In this document: in pieces, positions 42,328-53,438 of the stretch
Layout of the letters: every line of letters starts with the position of its first letter
How positions within the stretch are numbered: the stretch's first letter is position 1
Assembly: GCA_963678675.1 (NCBI GenBank)
Contig: OY783191.1
Coordinates: 24,448,955-24,512,954 of the forward strand
From: Xiphydria camelus
Lineage: Eukaryota; Arthropoda; Insecta; Hymenoptera; Xiphydriidae
DNA: 64,000 bases
Reading direction: 5' to 3'
Notes under the pieces: generated by a model
The model's database searches: none
Told to the model about the DNA's origin: nothing
Seen by the model: the letters and a program-made list of their open reading frames with translations, nothing else
Program-made: the position numbers and the translations under genes

Positions 42328-44566
42328 GTGAAGCAGACGAACAGTCTGTACCGGATGTTCTTCCGAGTACAGAAAACACGGCTGGAGACGAACGTCGCGT
42401 CGACTGATCTCAGGATCTGGCACGAGAGACTGGGACATATTCACAAGCGTGCGATCACAGAGCTTGTCAAAAAGGGGGCAGTGAGTGGGGTCAATGTTAA
42501 GGATGTGGAAGAGTTTTTCTGTGAAGCGTGCCAGCTTGGGAAACAACACAAGCTGCCGTTCAAGAAGGAAACTGTAAAGGTCCCGAGAAAGCCGGGCGAG
42601 TACATTCACAGCGACGTGTGTGGTCCGGTAGCGACGGCGTCAGTGAAAGGTACGAAATATTACGTGCTATTCAAGGACGATGCCACCGAGTTCCGAGTTG
42701 TTTATTTCATGCGACACAAGGCGGACGTCTATGAGCGATTCGTCGAGTTCGAGAGAATGGTGAACAACAGGTACGGGCGAGCAATGCAGGTGTTGCGCAC
42801 GGACAACGGGACGGAATATCGGAACACACAGATGCTGGATTATTTAAAAGCAAAAGGCATCACTCTCGAGACGACCGCACCTTACACGCCCGAACAAAAT
42901 GGGAAGTCGGAACGCGACAACAGGACCATCGTGGAGATGGCACGGACCATGCTGAAGGCGAAGAAGCTGCCGAACTATCTATGGGCGGAAGCAACTGCAA
43001 CGGCGGTGCATCTGCTGAACAGGACGGGGAACTCCAGAGTGGGCGGAAGCCGCACACCGTACGAACTTTGGACAGGCAAGATACCGGATCTGAGATACGT
43101 GAGAGTTTTCGGATCGGCCGCGTACATGCATACTCCGAAGACAAAGACCACAAAGTTCGATGCACGAGCCAAAAAGTGCATACTGGTGGGGTACGAGAAC
43201 GAGTCGACGAATTACCGGCTCTTCGATCCTGCCACGAGAACCGTCACTGTATCGAGGAACGTGACGTTTCACGAGTCGTCTGATGGTGATAGCACAGAAG
43301 GAGCCAAAGAAGAAGGGGAGTTTCCGAACCTGGTGGACGAAGACGAACAGGGAGGAGAGGAAGAAGCTGCAGTGAACGAGGAGGAAGACAAGGCCGATGT
43401 CAAAGCAGCGGAGGTACCTGAAGACAGGAACGAAGATGATAATATCCGGGCTGGCGGCTCGTCAAAGAGGACTTCTCGTGCGCTTCGGAATCGCGCGCTG
43501 CTGCACCCTCCGCAACGACTCGAAATAAACATTGCCGAGTTTGCAGTTCCCGATACGTTTGATGAAGCAGTCAAAAGCACAGAAGCCGAGCAGTGGATTG
43601 AGGCGATTGAGGATGAGCTGGAAGCCCACAAACAGAACGGAACGTGGGAGCTGGTTCCGAGAAAACCGGGAGAGCGGCTGATCGACTCAAAATGGGTTTT
43701 CAAGGTGTTGGGAGACACAGACAGAAGCGTGCTCCGGTTTAAAGCGCGGTTGTGCGCTAGGGGTTTCCAACAACGAGAAGGGCTGGATTACGTCGAAACA
43801 TTCTCAACGGTCGTACGATACGACTCGATCCGAGTGCTGCTGGCAGTCATAACGGAAGAAGACCTCGAGACGGCGCAGTTCGACGTGCGCACTGCTTTTC
43901 TACATGGAGAGCTGGACGAGGACGTCCGGATGGAGGTGCCAACGGGACTGAAGATCAACGCGGAAGAAGGAGGAAAGAGTGCGACCATCTGCAGACTGCG
44001 GAAGGCCCTGTACGGTCTCAAGCAGGCCCCCAGGTGTTGGAACGTAAAGTTTGTACAGTTCCTAAAGAAACTAAATTTAGTAGAAACAGACGCTGACAAG
44101 TGTGTGTTCAGCGGACTGTGTGACGGATGTAAAATCTATTTGGCGTTATTCGTAGACGACGGGCTGATCGCGGCTGAGTCAGCGAGCGCGGTAGAAAAGG
44201 TATTAGACGAGATGAGTAGAGCGTTCGAAATAACGGTTGGCGATTGTAGCTATTTCGTGGGAATACAGGTCGATCGAGATCGCGAACGGAAATCAATGTT
44301 CATTCATCAGACCGCGTATTCTAAGAAAATAATCGATAGATTCAAAATGACGAACGCGAAAGGACTGTCTGTACCGGCGGACCCTCACACAGTATTGTAT
44401 CCCGCCGAATCCAGGGAACGAGAAACGAATGTACCATATCGGGAAGCGGTAGGCTCGTTGATGTTCCTGGCAACGGTCATCAGACCAGACATCGCTTATG
44501 CGGTAAATCAAGTTAGCCAATTTCTCGCGAATCACGATGAGAAACACTGGCGCGCAGTGAAACGTA
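42328..44566 (+). pseudogene. copia integrase and reverse transcriptase segment
   Basis: Opens after the 20-bp array. Contains the GAG-pre-integrase motif (LRIWHERLGHIHKRAI, CEACQLGKQHKLPF), the integrase core (HSDVCGP, LRTDNGTEY, PYTPEQNGKSERDN giving D, D and E) and an acidic linker. The reverse transcriptase follows (FKARLCARGFQQREGLDY, FDVRTAFLHGELDEDV, ALYGLKQAPRCW, ALFVDDGLIAAES with the FVDD catalytic box). It is intact up to KR at 44566, where the mariner interrupts it. Confidence 0.88.
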
Positions 44567-45491
44567 CGAGGGTAAATCAAATATGAACTGGAATTTTCTG
44601 TTTAGCGCGCCATAGACAATGGGAGTGGCGCGGCGTCTCAATATATATTAGGTAGGGATGCCAAGAGGAGGGGGACAAGTCGGTTTGGCGCGGCAGAATC
44701 AATGAACTATTAGTAGCATCATGTCTGAGCAAGAGGTGCACACGTCTGTTGCGCAACGCGTTATTATCAAATTTTTGACGCGGGAAGGCGTAAAACCTTC
44801 CGAAATTTGTCGTCGACTATCTGCACAGTTCGGCGATGAAACACTTTCAAAGACCCAAGTCTATGACTGGCACAAAAAATTCTCAGATGGCCGAGAGACA
44901 GTACAGAACGAGACCCATGCACGCCGACCAAGGACGAGCATGAATCAGGCGAATATTCGTGCAATTCGTGAGCTGATTACAGGTGACCGCCACCTTACAG
45001 TATTGGAAATTGCTACACATGTCGGAATATCGTACGGGAGTGCTCAATCAATCATTACAGATGATTTGGGTTACCGAAAAGTGTGTGCAAGATGGGTTCC
45101 TCGCCTTTTGACGGAAGATCAGAAAGCAAACCGTTTTACCGTTTGTGAAAGGCTGTTGGCACGATATCAAGCAGAGAATGATTGGTTGGGACATGTTGTA
45201 ACCTGCGATGAGACATGGGTGCACCATTACACCCCGGAGTCAAAGCGAGCAAGCATGGAGTGGCGAAAACCTGGAGAGGCAGCACCGCGGAAAGCCGTTT
45301 GTGCGCAATTGGTTACTGACACGACCTGTTTCATTTTTTGATGAAGGAATTAAAAAACTTCCGATCCGGTGGGAAAAGTGTGTAAATAAGAGAGGAGATT
45401 ATGTAGAAAAATAAGATGTATTCAAATTTGTATTTAATGTACCATTAAAATGTTTGAAACAAAATTCCGGTTAATATTTGATTCACCCTCG
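44567..45491. mobile_element. Deleted mariner inserted in copia, TA duplication
   Basis: The inverted ends CGAGGGTAAATCAAATAT and its near-inverse ATATTTGATTCACCCTCG are flanked by TA at 44565-44566 and 45492-45493. At 925 bp it is about 350 bp shorter than a full mariner, the missing part being inside the transposase gene. Removing it with one TA rejoins the copia frame. Confidence 0.9.
44721..45341 (+). pseudogene. mariner transposase, catalytic centre deleted
   Basis: Starts MSEQEVHTSVAQRVIIKFLT with the usual mariner bipartite helix-turn-helix (EICRRLSAQFGDETLSKTQV, then VLEIATHVGISYGSAQSII). It keeps the first catalytic Asp in VVTCDETWVHHY and the following WRKPGEAAPRKAVCAQ. An out-of-frame deletion then removes the second and third Asp (the DD34D region). 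The C-terminal tail GIKKLPIRWEKCVNKRGDY survives in another frame at 45346-45414. Non-functional as an enzyme; the mariner subfamily is undetermined. Confidence 0.88.
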
Positions 45492-45493
45492 TA

Positions 45494-46173
45494 TTTTCTC
45501 ATACGTCGCGGGGACAATAGACAAAGGGATCGAGTATCGAGCGGGGAAAGCAGAAGTCTCGTTAATCGGATTCTCGGACGCGGATTTTGCTAGCGACGTA
45601 GAGACGCGAAGATCTACGACGGGGTACGCGTTCTGTATTGCGAACGGTGTAGTAACATGGTCGTCTCAGCGACAGAAGCTTGTCTCGCTGAGCACCACCG
45701 AATCGGAATATATCGCAGCTGCGACTGCAACGAAAGAAGCAATCTGGCTGCGTAAATTGTTAAACGACATTGGAGTTAAGTGTGACAAACCCAGTGTTCT
45801 GTGGGTCGATAATCAAAGCGCGATCCGTCTTGTTAGAAATCCGGAGTTTCACAAGCGGACGAAACACATAGACGTTAAGTTTCATTACATTCGAGAAAAG
45901 GTTAGTAATAAAGAGATTGACGTCATGTACATTCCCATAGAATCCCAGCTGGCCGACGTGTTCACGAAGGCACTCCCTAGAGATCGTTTCCTGTCATTGT
46001 GTAATAAACTTGGCATGCGCGCTAAACGTTCCGACGGCGGAAGTGTTGAGGATAAGTCGTCACATTTAGGCGAATCGACTATAGCCAACAATACCCAAGC
46101 GTCGGGCGAGATCGACGGTTCCCGAGCGGAGCCGAACAGAGACGGTGGCGCCGCTCTTCGCGTGCGAAGATGA
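45494..46173 (+). pseudogene. copia RNase H segment
   Basis: Continues the copia frame after the mariner: FSYVAGTIDKG, then the RNase H core LIGFSDADFASDVETRRSTT, LVSLSTTESEYIAAATATKE, VLWVDNQSAIRLVRNPEFHK and KHIDVKFHYIREKV, and the conserved end ADVFTKALPRDRF. It stops at TGA 46171-46173. Apart from the upstream breaks it is intact. Confidence 0.88.
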
Positions 46174-46830
46174 TCGAGGAAGCAGCGGCGAGCGTTAGTC
46201 ATACTCCGTACTTAGAAGGAAACGGATTCTTCCTTCTAAGCTTACGTAACCGAAATATATTCAATAGTTTCTCCGGCAGAAAAGAGTATCGCTTCATTTC
46301 TTTCCTATCTCTCCATCACTTCTCCAAACAGATCCTGCAACTGCCTCAACACAGGCTTTCACTCAGTTACAGAATAGCCGTCTGGATGAGTTGCGCGGGT
46401 GTCGCTGTCGTCCATTTAGACTTGAACTGGGCACTGCGGTTATATGTGTATGCGTAGGCTGGCACTTGAGTAAAGGTACTTTGACGTAAACGCGCGTGCA
46501 CGTGGTTCGGAATTTTAATGATTTTTATATATTTTGTTAATGTTAGAATTATTAACTTGAAGTTGGCATGGGGCAAAATGTATCTAAATTGGAGCGGCAG
46601 TGAATGTGTTAAAGTTCTTTGGTTGTTTATTTATTTCTTTTTACTTTAAAAAATACTTTTTTGTAAAATGGGGGGGGGGGGCTAGAGCCCCGCCCGCAAC
46701 CCCTCCGCCAACAACCCGCTCCGAGCACCCCGCCCCGAACACTATCAACCTCAACACTTACTGTTTGTGACAAAAAATAGAATTCGTCATTCGTGCGGCA
46801 AACTTGACACTCGTTAGAAACGGCGCTTCA
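46174..46830. other. copia 3' flank and unassigned sequence
   Basis: May include a 3' terminal repeat, but no matching 5' copy is present to prove it. CGTGCACGTGG-like and GC-rich runs, an 11-12-nt G run near 46670, and GGCAGTGAATGTGTTAA near 46597 (inverse of 36103-36118) are visible. Confidence 0.35.
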
Positions 46831-46831
46831 C

Positions 46832-47050
46832 GCCCTCATAACGAAAATAACTATTACTGGATCATACCAACTTTCCCAAGCTGTATCGTATTTAGCCGAA
46901 ACGATAGATGAAGATGGAAAAGTTGTTTTCGAATATGTGATGGCTGAACCAAATGTGCTCAAATTCAAAATACCATCTCGACGCATTTCTCGGATATCAC
47001 ATAGATGCTTGATTAGGTACAAACCTAACAGTATCGGGATTTCTGGCATA
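46832..47050 (+). pseudogene. DDE_4+SWIM transposase fragment, upstream part
   Basis: The plus-strand frame gives ITGSYQLSQAVSYLAETIDE, then VMAEPNVLKFKIPSRRISRI and RCLIRYKPNSIGISG. This is the region that in DDE_4+SWIM transposon proteins directly precedes the SWIM finger. The finger itself resumes at about 51950, after an insertion of some 4.9 kb that begins at ATCAAGAGACACGG. Confidence 0.6.
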
Positions 47051-49160
47051 TCAAGAGACACGGCAGTGTCTCGCGGCATGTTCATTCAAGTCGTCAGAAC
47101 GACGCCGCCAGCGCTGTCGCCGCGAGCACCCGTGTGTCTTTACAGGAAAAATGTCTGCCCCCTTCACCCCTCAATTTTAACATCGAATTTTCTCAATAAA
47201 TATACGGTTATAACCAAAACTATGCTTAGTTACGCCATATAAATCGACTATTCTCTATCGATAGAGACCAGAGTAAATGTTGTAAATTCCATATTAACAG
47301 AGATTTTTCCTTAGCAAAGCGAAGCCACGCCCCTCGCCCCTCAAAAGTCGAGAATCTGATTTCTCGGGCGATATATATATGTCAAAATGTCACAAAAATT
47401 CCGCCTGTCTTCGGCGATATTCGGCCATGGTCGGAAATGTGTACACAGATGCGGCCACACGCATACGCCATCAAATGTATGTGAGAGTGTGTGAGAGAAT
47501 ATATTCCTTGAATGTTTAGTTGTTTTTCAAAATTAATAAAATATTTCCATTCGCGAAACGATTAACCTCGCATTTTTTCGATCCTCGGACGCGCTTGTTA
47601 ATAAAAAGTAAAAATTCAGTGTAATCGGAGTAGTGAATCTCAATAGTGGTGAATGTGACAGACGCTCCGTATAGTTTAATAATCGTTTGTATTTTTTTCG
47701 AATATCGAGATAGAGTGAACGCGGATGCAGTGGTATTCTTCTCTAGTTGCCTGTGCATCAAGAAAGGAGCAGGAAAGGAGACGGTCTCAGAAGAATTGCT
47801 ATCAGATAATTTTAATTGCCATCTGACAGCTTTAACCTCACTTTCAATGGAAGGACAATAGATTTGTGTTCGTTCTATTTTTTGTTTTCAGGGTCATGCG
47901 AGCACGGGAAAAATCGAAGGTTTTTCTTCTCACAATCAGTCATCAATACAAGCCGTGGCAGAATAGATGAAATGGAATTGGATCACAATAATCAAGTAAT
48001 TACTTTAGCACTATTTTTCTCTATCGATATATTTCCTCTTTCGTATTATCACAAGTTCCAATTTACACACCGACCTGTCAAACTTGAAGTGTACACGTAC
48101 CTCACTTCTATTTCATCTCTTCTTCGTCTCCAGTGTAACGACGGTCAATGAGGAATTACTGATACCGATTAGGCAGATAAGTGCTGAATAACGTAGTATA
48201 ATACGAAAGAGGAAATATATCATTTTTAATAATTCTGTCATTATTAGAATAGAATTGATTAACTCAGATATAGTTTTTTAATTTCTACGCTCGAGTAAGT
48301 TCGGTATATTTTAAAAGTGAAATGCTGCATATAATTGTGTAATTTACAATTTGTTACAGATCGTTTGCGAACCCGAGGAGGTTTCTTTCCAACGAGGGAT
48401 CATCCACTTGTTGTCCAACAAGAACCAGTTGCATTCATTGCATTTGACAGGACGGTATATATATTGGTAGTATAATACGAAAGAGGAAATATATCATTTT
48501 TCTTAATTCTGTCATTATTAGAATTGGTTAACTTAGATTAATATAATCTTAGTTTCTACGTTTAGTTAGTTCAGTATATTTTAAATTGTTTGTGTTATTT
48601 ACAATGTGTTACAGATCGTATGCGAACTCGAGGGGGTTTCTTTTGAACGAGGGATCATCGTCTTATTGTTCCAAGAACCTGCTGCTTTGGTTCATTCGGC
48701 GACCTGGATCTGCTGTCTCGAGTGCATGGACGTACGTCACTTTAAATGGATGAATATCCTTTAATATCCTCGGAACCGTAGACTTGCTAACCTCTGATTC
48801 TAACCTTTCTTGTCATAGCCTGAATATTCTTTCGAGGGTTATTCCTTACTCTTTCTAGCAGAGAGCATCGATATTTTGCTGCATCTATATTCTTCTGGAA
48901 CTTCGTAAACAATACTTATAAAAACCCTATATAATTCTGCCCGAACAAGTACAATCTTATCGGACTGTACCTTATCGGGGAGATTTTTCGACATAATGAT
49001 TCCGAAACGTTTTTATCGAGAAGTATGTATTTCTAACATACGGTAGTGTTCACGAATATTGTAAAATATCACAGGAATGTTACAGAAAAGTTACTTGCAA
49101 GAACGTGCTTTGTGGGGTGCAAATGGTGATATTTTGTAATCCATCGTTACACCAGAGGCG
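47048..49160. repeat. Dispersed repeat family M, longest copy
   Basis: 47048-47370 matches 25436-25735 and 47372-49160 matches 13060-14500. It contains the terminal-type hairpin AGAGACACGGCAGTGTCTC, CTCTATCGATAGAGACC, the word GTATAATACGAAAGAGGAAA twice (near 48195 and 48470) and GATCGTWTGCGAACYCGAGG twice (near 48359 and 48617). It interrupts the SWIM gene between 47050 and 51950. No convincing ORF; superfamily unknown. Confidence 0.6.
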
Positions 49161-49500
49161 AAGATTTTAACTGCCTCTTCGGTCGCCGAGGCAAAGTCCG
49201 ACCACTCTCTAGCATCGCTTTCCTTGTATCGGCGCCTCTGTCTATCCTACATACAGCCTATCGCTACATGGTAAGTAATTTTTAGAAGTGAGAGGAAATG
49301 ATCATTCGGATTTTTTCGATGCCTAACCGAATTACACACCTCATACCTAATTGCAGAGAGAAGCTAGTGCCGTTGGCAGCCGTGAAGGAAGAGGTTATCG
49401 TCAACATGGTCGCCAGGAAAGCGATTTTAACTGCCACTTTGGTCGCCGAGGCAAAGTCCGACCACTCAGGCATCGCTTTCCTTGTATCTGCGCCTCTGGT
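49160..49500. repeat. Direct repeat of about 90 bp, 253 bp apart
   Basis: GATTTTAACTGCCWCTTYGG, GTCGCCGAGGCAAAGTCCGA and CATCGCTTTCCTTGTATC occur at about 49168-49240 and again at 49421-49495. Between the copies lies a fragment of the AGAAGTGRTAAGAAATAATCATT family. The 135-codon frame at 49298-49705 spans these and is unsupported. Confidence 0.5.
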
Positions 49501-50040
49501 TTTGATCGTCAACCCAACAGAGGCTGGATATAATCAGAAAATGAAGGAAGGTGAACCAAATCTGTGCAAGAAGAAAGGTTTGTTGATTACTACTTTCTCG
49601 ATTGATATGTCGACTGATACTCACCAACCGACGATTCATTCTCGATCCTGTTCCTCGTACCTTAGGTATCGCTCACACCACTTCGTAGAACTCGTTCACC
49701 ACTGACGCTCCCATCCAGTTTTATTCAGTTGGACATCAAGAAACCCGAATGTATCATTGTATCCCTTAGTAGCAGAGCGTAACTTACTTGAATAATATAA
49801 AATATACAAATATAGATAGATAGCGTGTAGCATACGATGGACTGAACTAAAGAATAGCGTGTAATATAGAAAATATACCTGTTGTTAATTCTATCGTTAA
49901 CAACATATAGGTAGGTAAACGCACGGTAGACACATCCATAGTATCAGCGAGAGAAGTATTTCAAAAAATAATCTAAGCATTTTAAAAATAAAATTTTTTA
50001 TTTGTTACATTTGTGTTTGTGTGTGTTTATATTTTCCCCA
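49501..50040. other. Repeat-derived sequence, unassigned
   Basis: CGTACCTTAGGTATCGCTCA and GTTGGACATCAAGAAACCC resemble 17660-17785, so a fragment of that family is present. Nothing else recognised. Confidence 0.35.
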
Positions 50041-50190
50041 GAACAATTCCTTCGTGAAAGGATTTCCATAAATACCGCTATTAATATCACTGTTGGTATG
50101 GAATATTATTTAATCTTCAGAACAATTCGTTCGTGAAAGGATTTCCATAAATATCGTTATTAATATCATGATTGGTATGGAAGATTATTT
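50041..50190. repeat. Tandem duplication of about 76 bp
   Basis: AGAACAATTCSTTCGTGAAA followed by GGATTTCCATAAATA and GGTATGGAAKATTATTTAAT occurs twice in direct succession. Confidence 0.65.
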
Positions 50191-50441
50191 AATTACTGAC
50201 ATAATACATAACTATAAATAATCCGATAGTCGATAATATAGGTATATTGTGGACATAGGACGATATGGCACACGTAGTGATTTATAGACTCTAGGATGTA
50301 CCTATGCTATTGGTCGGAGACGCAAGGACGCCGAACGATTGGCTCTATCTATCGTTGGCAGACGCCAATCGTCGCGAGAGAAGTTCCCTAGGGCGTAAGC
50401 ACCTAGCAGACGAGAAAGTGGCGGGTGACGCGGTTCTGGGT

Positions 50442-50590
50442 CCCCTTTCTTGAGTCACTCGCAAGAGAAACGTATACGTTTCTTAGCGAATAGACCAATC
50501 CGTAACCCCACCACAACGGAATACTTAATCCTGATTGGTCTATTCGTTAAGATGCGTATACGCAACTTTGCGAGCGGTTCAAGAAAGGGG
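50442..50590. mobile_element. MITE with CCCCTTTCTTGA ends, copy 2
   Basis: CCCCTTTCTTGAGTCACTCG and CGAGCGGTTCAAGAAAGGGG are the inverted ends. Internal GAATAGACCAATC pairs with GATTGGTCTATTC. Same family as 32122-32323. Confidence 0.7.
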
Positions 50591-50594
50591 CCGA

Positions 50595-50713
50595 AGGGGC
50601 CCTAACACTGCTCAACTTTCGAGCGACGAAAAATACCGTCGCCCCGCGACAGATTTACCCTACCACCACTTTTTGTCATAATCCGTCGCGTCGGTACAAT
50701 GAAATAGGCCCCT
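50595..50713. mobile_element. Small MITE-like unit with AGGGGCC ends
   Basis: AGGGGCCCTAACACTG and TGAAATAGGCCCCT are short inverted ends enclosing CGACGAAAAATACCGTCG. It sits directly between two other MITEs. Weakly supported. Confidence 0.4.
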
Positions 50714-50715
50714 AA

Positions 50716-50854
50716 AGCGTCGTTCTCAGAGCTTCAACGTGTCGCCAGCGACACCTTGGGTAACCAATAAGGATAGAGCATTTATTGACAGCGTTATCCT
50801 TATTGGTTACCCAAGGTGTCGCTGGCGACACGTTGAAGCTCTGAGAACGACGCT
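50716..50854. mobile_element. 139-bp perfect-hairpin MITE, TAA duplication
   Basis: Arms of about 59 bp (AGCGTCGTTCTCAGAGCTTC to GGTAACCAATAAGGATA) are repeated without visible mismatch in reverse and flanked by TAA at 50713-50715 and 50855-50857. TWA target suggests a Harbinger-type mobiliser. The perfect arms imply a young copy. Confidence 0.85.
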
Positions 50855-50857
50855 TAA

Positions 50858-51225
50858 CTGTCATTACGTGTAACGTGTTATTATGATTGATACAGCGTGT
50901 TGCAATTTTTTATGAATTTGGTGAGTATTTGTATATCTCGTTTAAATTTTCTTTTCATATGATACTCTCACGGGTAGTTATATTCATTTGTTTGTTTTAC
51001 TTTTCAGATTATCAAATCATAAATAATTTTATTTTATGATAATCAACTACAGGTTTCATTTCCCGTACAAAAATCGAGGCTTATTCGCCAATCTGCACAT
51101 CAAATACCATTGAAGTTCGATTTTCTGCATTTTAAGAGCAGTTCTCGTTATATATACTAATTATTGTCACTTATTGACAATTCTATATATATCCTGATGA
51201 ATAAATTCCAAAAAGTAGTGAAATC
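50858..51225. other. AT-rich spacer
   Basis: No gene or repeat recognised apart from the shared 30-nt flank of the following MITE. Confidence 0.4.
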
Positions 51226-51950
51226 CCCCACAAAAACAGATTCTCTGTAAAAAAAGGCGGCATGTTCATTCAGTGCCAACAAAAATTGATACGTAAAATA
51301 CTCTCCAAAAAAGATTTGAAATCAATTAAGATCGCCATGTTCAAGATTTATGTATTAAAAGTAAAAGGCATCATTTGAGAGGAAAATTATTGTAAATCAA
51401 GTTACTAAAAAATTCGACTAAAAAAATTTATAAAAAAATTTTAATAAAAAAGAACTTGCCGCGTTTAAGTTTTCATATTTTGTCCACTATGCCGAATAAT
51501 TGGCATTGCTTGGACGGTGCTAGAGTGATTCATAAATTACACTGCCGAAGTCAAATTCAGAGAATTTCAGAAGGCCCCCGCCTAATCAGTTTCCCGTGCG
51601 ACATTCGGTATACTGGTGGTATCATATTATAAGTGTATGAATTTATTTAAAATCATAAGTGCATAAACATCGAGTATAATTCTGTCTGAATTTTTTATTT
51701 TGAAGGTAAAAACGCGGCAAGTTCTTTTTTATTAAAATTTTGTTATAAATTTTTTTAGTCGAATTTTTTAGTAACTTTATTTACAATAATTTTCCTTTCA
51801 AATGATGCCTTTTACTTTTAATACATAAATCTTGAACATGGCGATCTTAATTGATTTCAAACCTTTTTTGGAGAGTATTTTACGTATCAATTTTTGTTGG
51901 CACTGAATGAACATGCCGCCTTTTTTTTACAGAGAATCTGTTTTTGTGGG
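51226..51950. mobile_element. 0.7-kb foldback MITE, copy 2
   Basis: Same ends, arms and centre as 33041-33753. Here it sits immediately before the SWIM finger coding sequence, so it or its neighbour family M split that gene. Confidence 0.8.
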
Positions 51951-52383
51951 TAAACTATACATGTGAATGTGCTAATGGCAGAAGAACAGTTGGCTGCTGT
52001 TCTCACATTGCTGCTACTGTGTATTATTTATCAAATGCAAGATACTTATCAAAAATCATTCGACCAGCTGAAATACTAAGTAAAATATTCATGAAAAGTG
52101 GAATCGTTCCAGTAGTAGATGAAAACAGCGACGAGGATTAAAATTGTTTTTTCATCGAGTATTTGTAACTATATGTAAGTATTTATAAGTGAGAGGCCAG
52201 AAGACTTACAGAAATGAAGCACCCCGTATCGTGAGATGCGAGCTCGTTCATAGTAAAGGAAGTATTGAAATAATAATAAATAAATAAATAATATCATTGA
52301 AAGAATGTTCCAAAAAATTAACAATTGTCATATGCCGAATTATCATAAAAGTGGAAAAATTCCTTTGTAGTGAGTGTACAGTG
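51951..52383 (+). pseudogene. SWIM finger and right terminus of a DDE_4+SWIM element
   Basis: Encodes VNYTCECANGRRTVGCCSH, the C-x-C...C-x-H SWIM zinc finger, and IAATVYYLSNARYLSKIIRP, ending DENSDED with TAA at 52139-52141. A non-coding stretch then leads to the terminus TTTGTAGTGAGTGTACAGTG at 52383. The same 430 bp occur inverted at 34275-34711. It continues the fragment at 46832-47050. Confidence 0.65.
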
Positions 52384-52535
52384 CTTATCATATATCGTCC
52401 CCTTCCTGCAAAAAGTCACTAACTAACATTTATCATCAACTGACTTAGGTCATTTCTGCTCTATAATATCGGTATTATATTTCGGTTAATGACTTTTTAT
52501 GATGCGCGCATGCTCACTTCCAACGCATTTAGCAC
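52384..52535. other. Short spacer
   Basis: Nothing recognised before the next element. Confidence 0.4.
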
Positions 52536-53236
52536 TTACAAGGGAAGTTAGGGAACCCGAAAATTCAGAAAATTCCGCCATTCTGTAGGCAAATAGAGTA
52601 GTTCAAGCGTAATACAAAAATACATTTCATTGGTGCGGAATTCCAGTTTTAAGGGGTGAAATCATCCCTTGAAAAAAATGCAGATTTTAATCCTTCACGG
52701 AATATTCCCGAACGGTGAAAGATAAGGGAAAAAAGTTGCAATAAAAGTTTTATGGTTTTTTTCGATCTATAAAACTGGGGCAAAAAAATTCTGGAAAAAA
52801 AATTTTTTTTAAGTTACCCCACCACCGACCCATAAAAATGGATGTTTGAATTTCTTAAGTCTATGTAAAAATACCTCTTAATATATAATCTCTTTCCATA
52901 CATCCGCAGTCTATTATGTATCCTTTTTTTTTTAATTTAGAAAATCTCGAACTTTAAGGCCGTTTTCACTTAAACAGTGAAACGGTCTTATGAAACGATA
53001 TCTACATTTTTATTTAAATACATTTCATACAATTTTTAATTATTTTAGCAAAACACGTACTTACAATTACATGAAGAATGAAACTTATTGAAATGAATCA
53101 ATGACATGTATTTTTCAAACTAGGTACACAAATAAGATATCGTATGAACCTCAATGATAACGTTGACGCAGGATCTATGTTGACATTGACGCCGATAACG
53201 TTTTGCATAATAGGAATGTGTTTGACTCGTGACTAT

Positions 53237-53438
53237 AAGACCCGCTGTACACACATCCGACTTTTAAACGCTGCGGCGCCGGAATTGCGGTCGGCGATAC
53301 CATAGATAGAATGTGTGTGTGTGGCGCTGCACGCATACCTTCGGTGACGTGCCACAATCTATCCATGGTATCGCCGCCGCAATTCCGGCGCTGCAGCGGC
53401 ACCGCACGTTTAAAAATCGGATGTGTGCACCGGGCCTT
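53237..53438. mobile_element. 202-bp hairpin MITE
   Basis: AAGACCCGCTGTACACACAT and ATGTGTGCACCGGGCCTT are the inverted ends. The interior pairs GCGGCGCCGGAATTGCGG with CCGCAATTCCGGCGCTGC and GGCGATACCATAGATAG with CTATCCATGGTATCGCC. It lies just inside the left arm of the composite. Flanking AT on both sides may be the duplication. Confidence 0.65.

Larger units (their letters stand above)
41037..46173 (+). mobile_element. Ty1/copia retrotransposon interior, disrupted
   Basis: Polyprotein order gag, protease, integrase, reverse transcriptase, RNase H identifies Ty1/copia. The reading frame is broken twice: by two extra copies of a 20-bp unit at 42268-42327 and by a mariner at 44567-45491. 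No pair of long terminal repeats was found. Only about 130 bp separate the gag start from the neighbouring Harbinger copy, so the 5' terminal repeat is probably missing. GC content is clearly higher than in the surroundings. Confidence 0.85.

Noticed and set aside
49298..49705. 135-codon open frame
   Set aside because: Spans a direct repeat and a dispersed-repeat fragment, with no recognisable domain.
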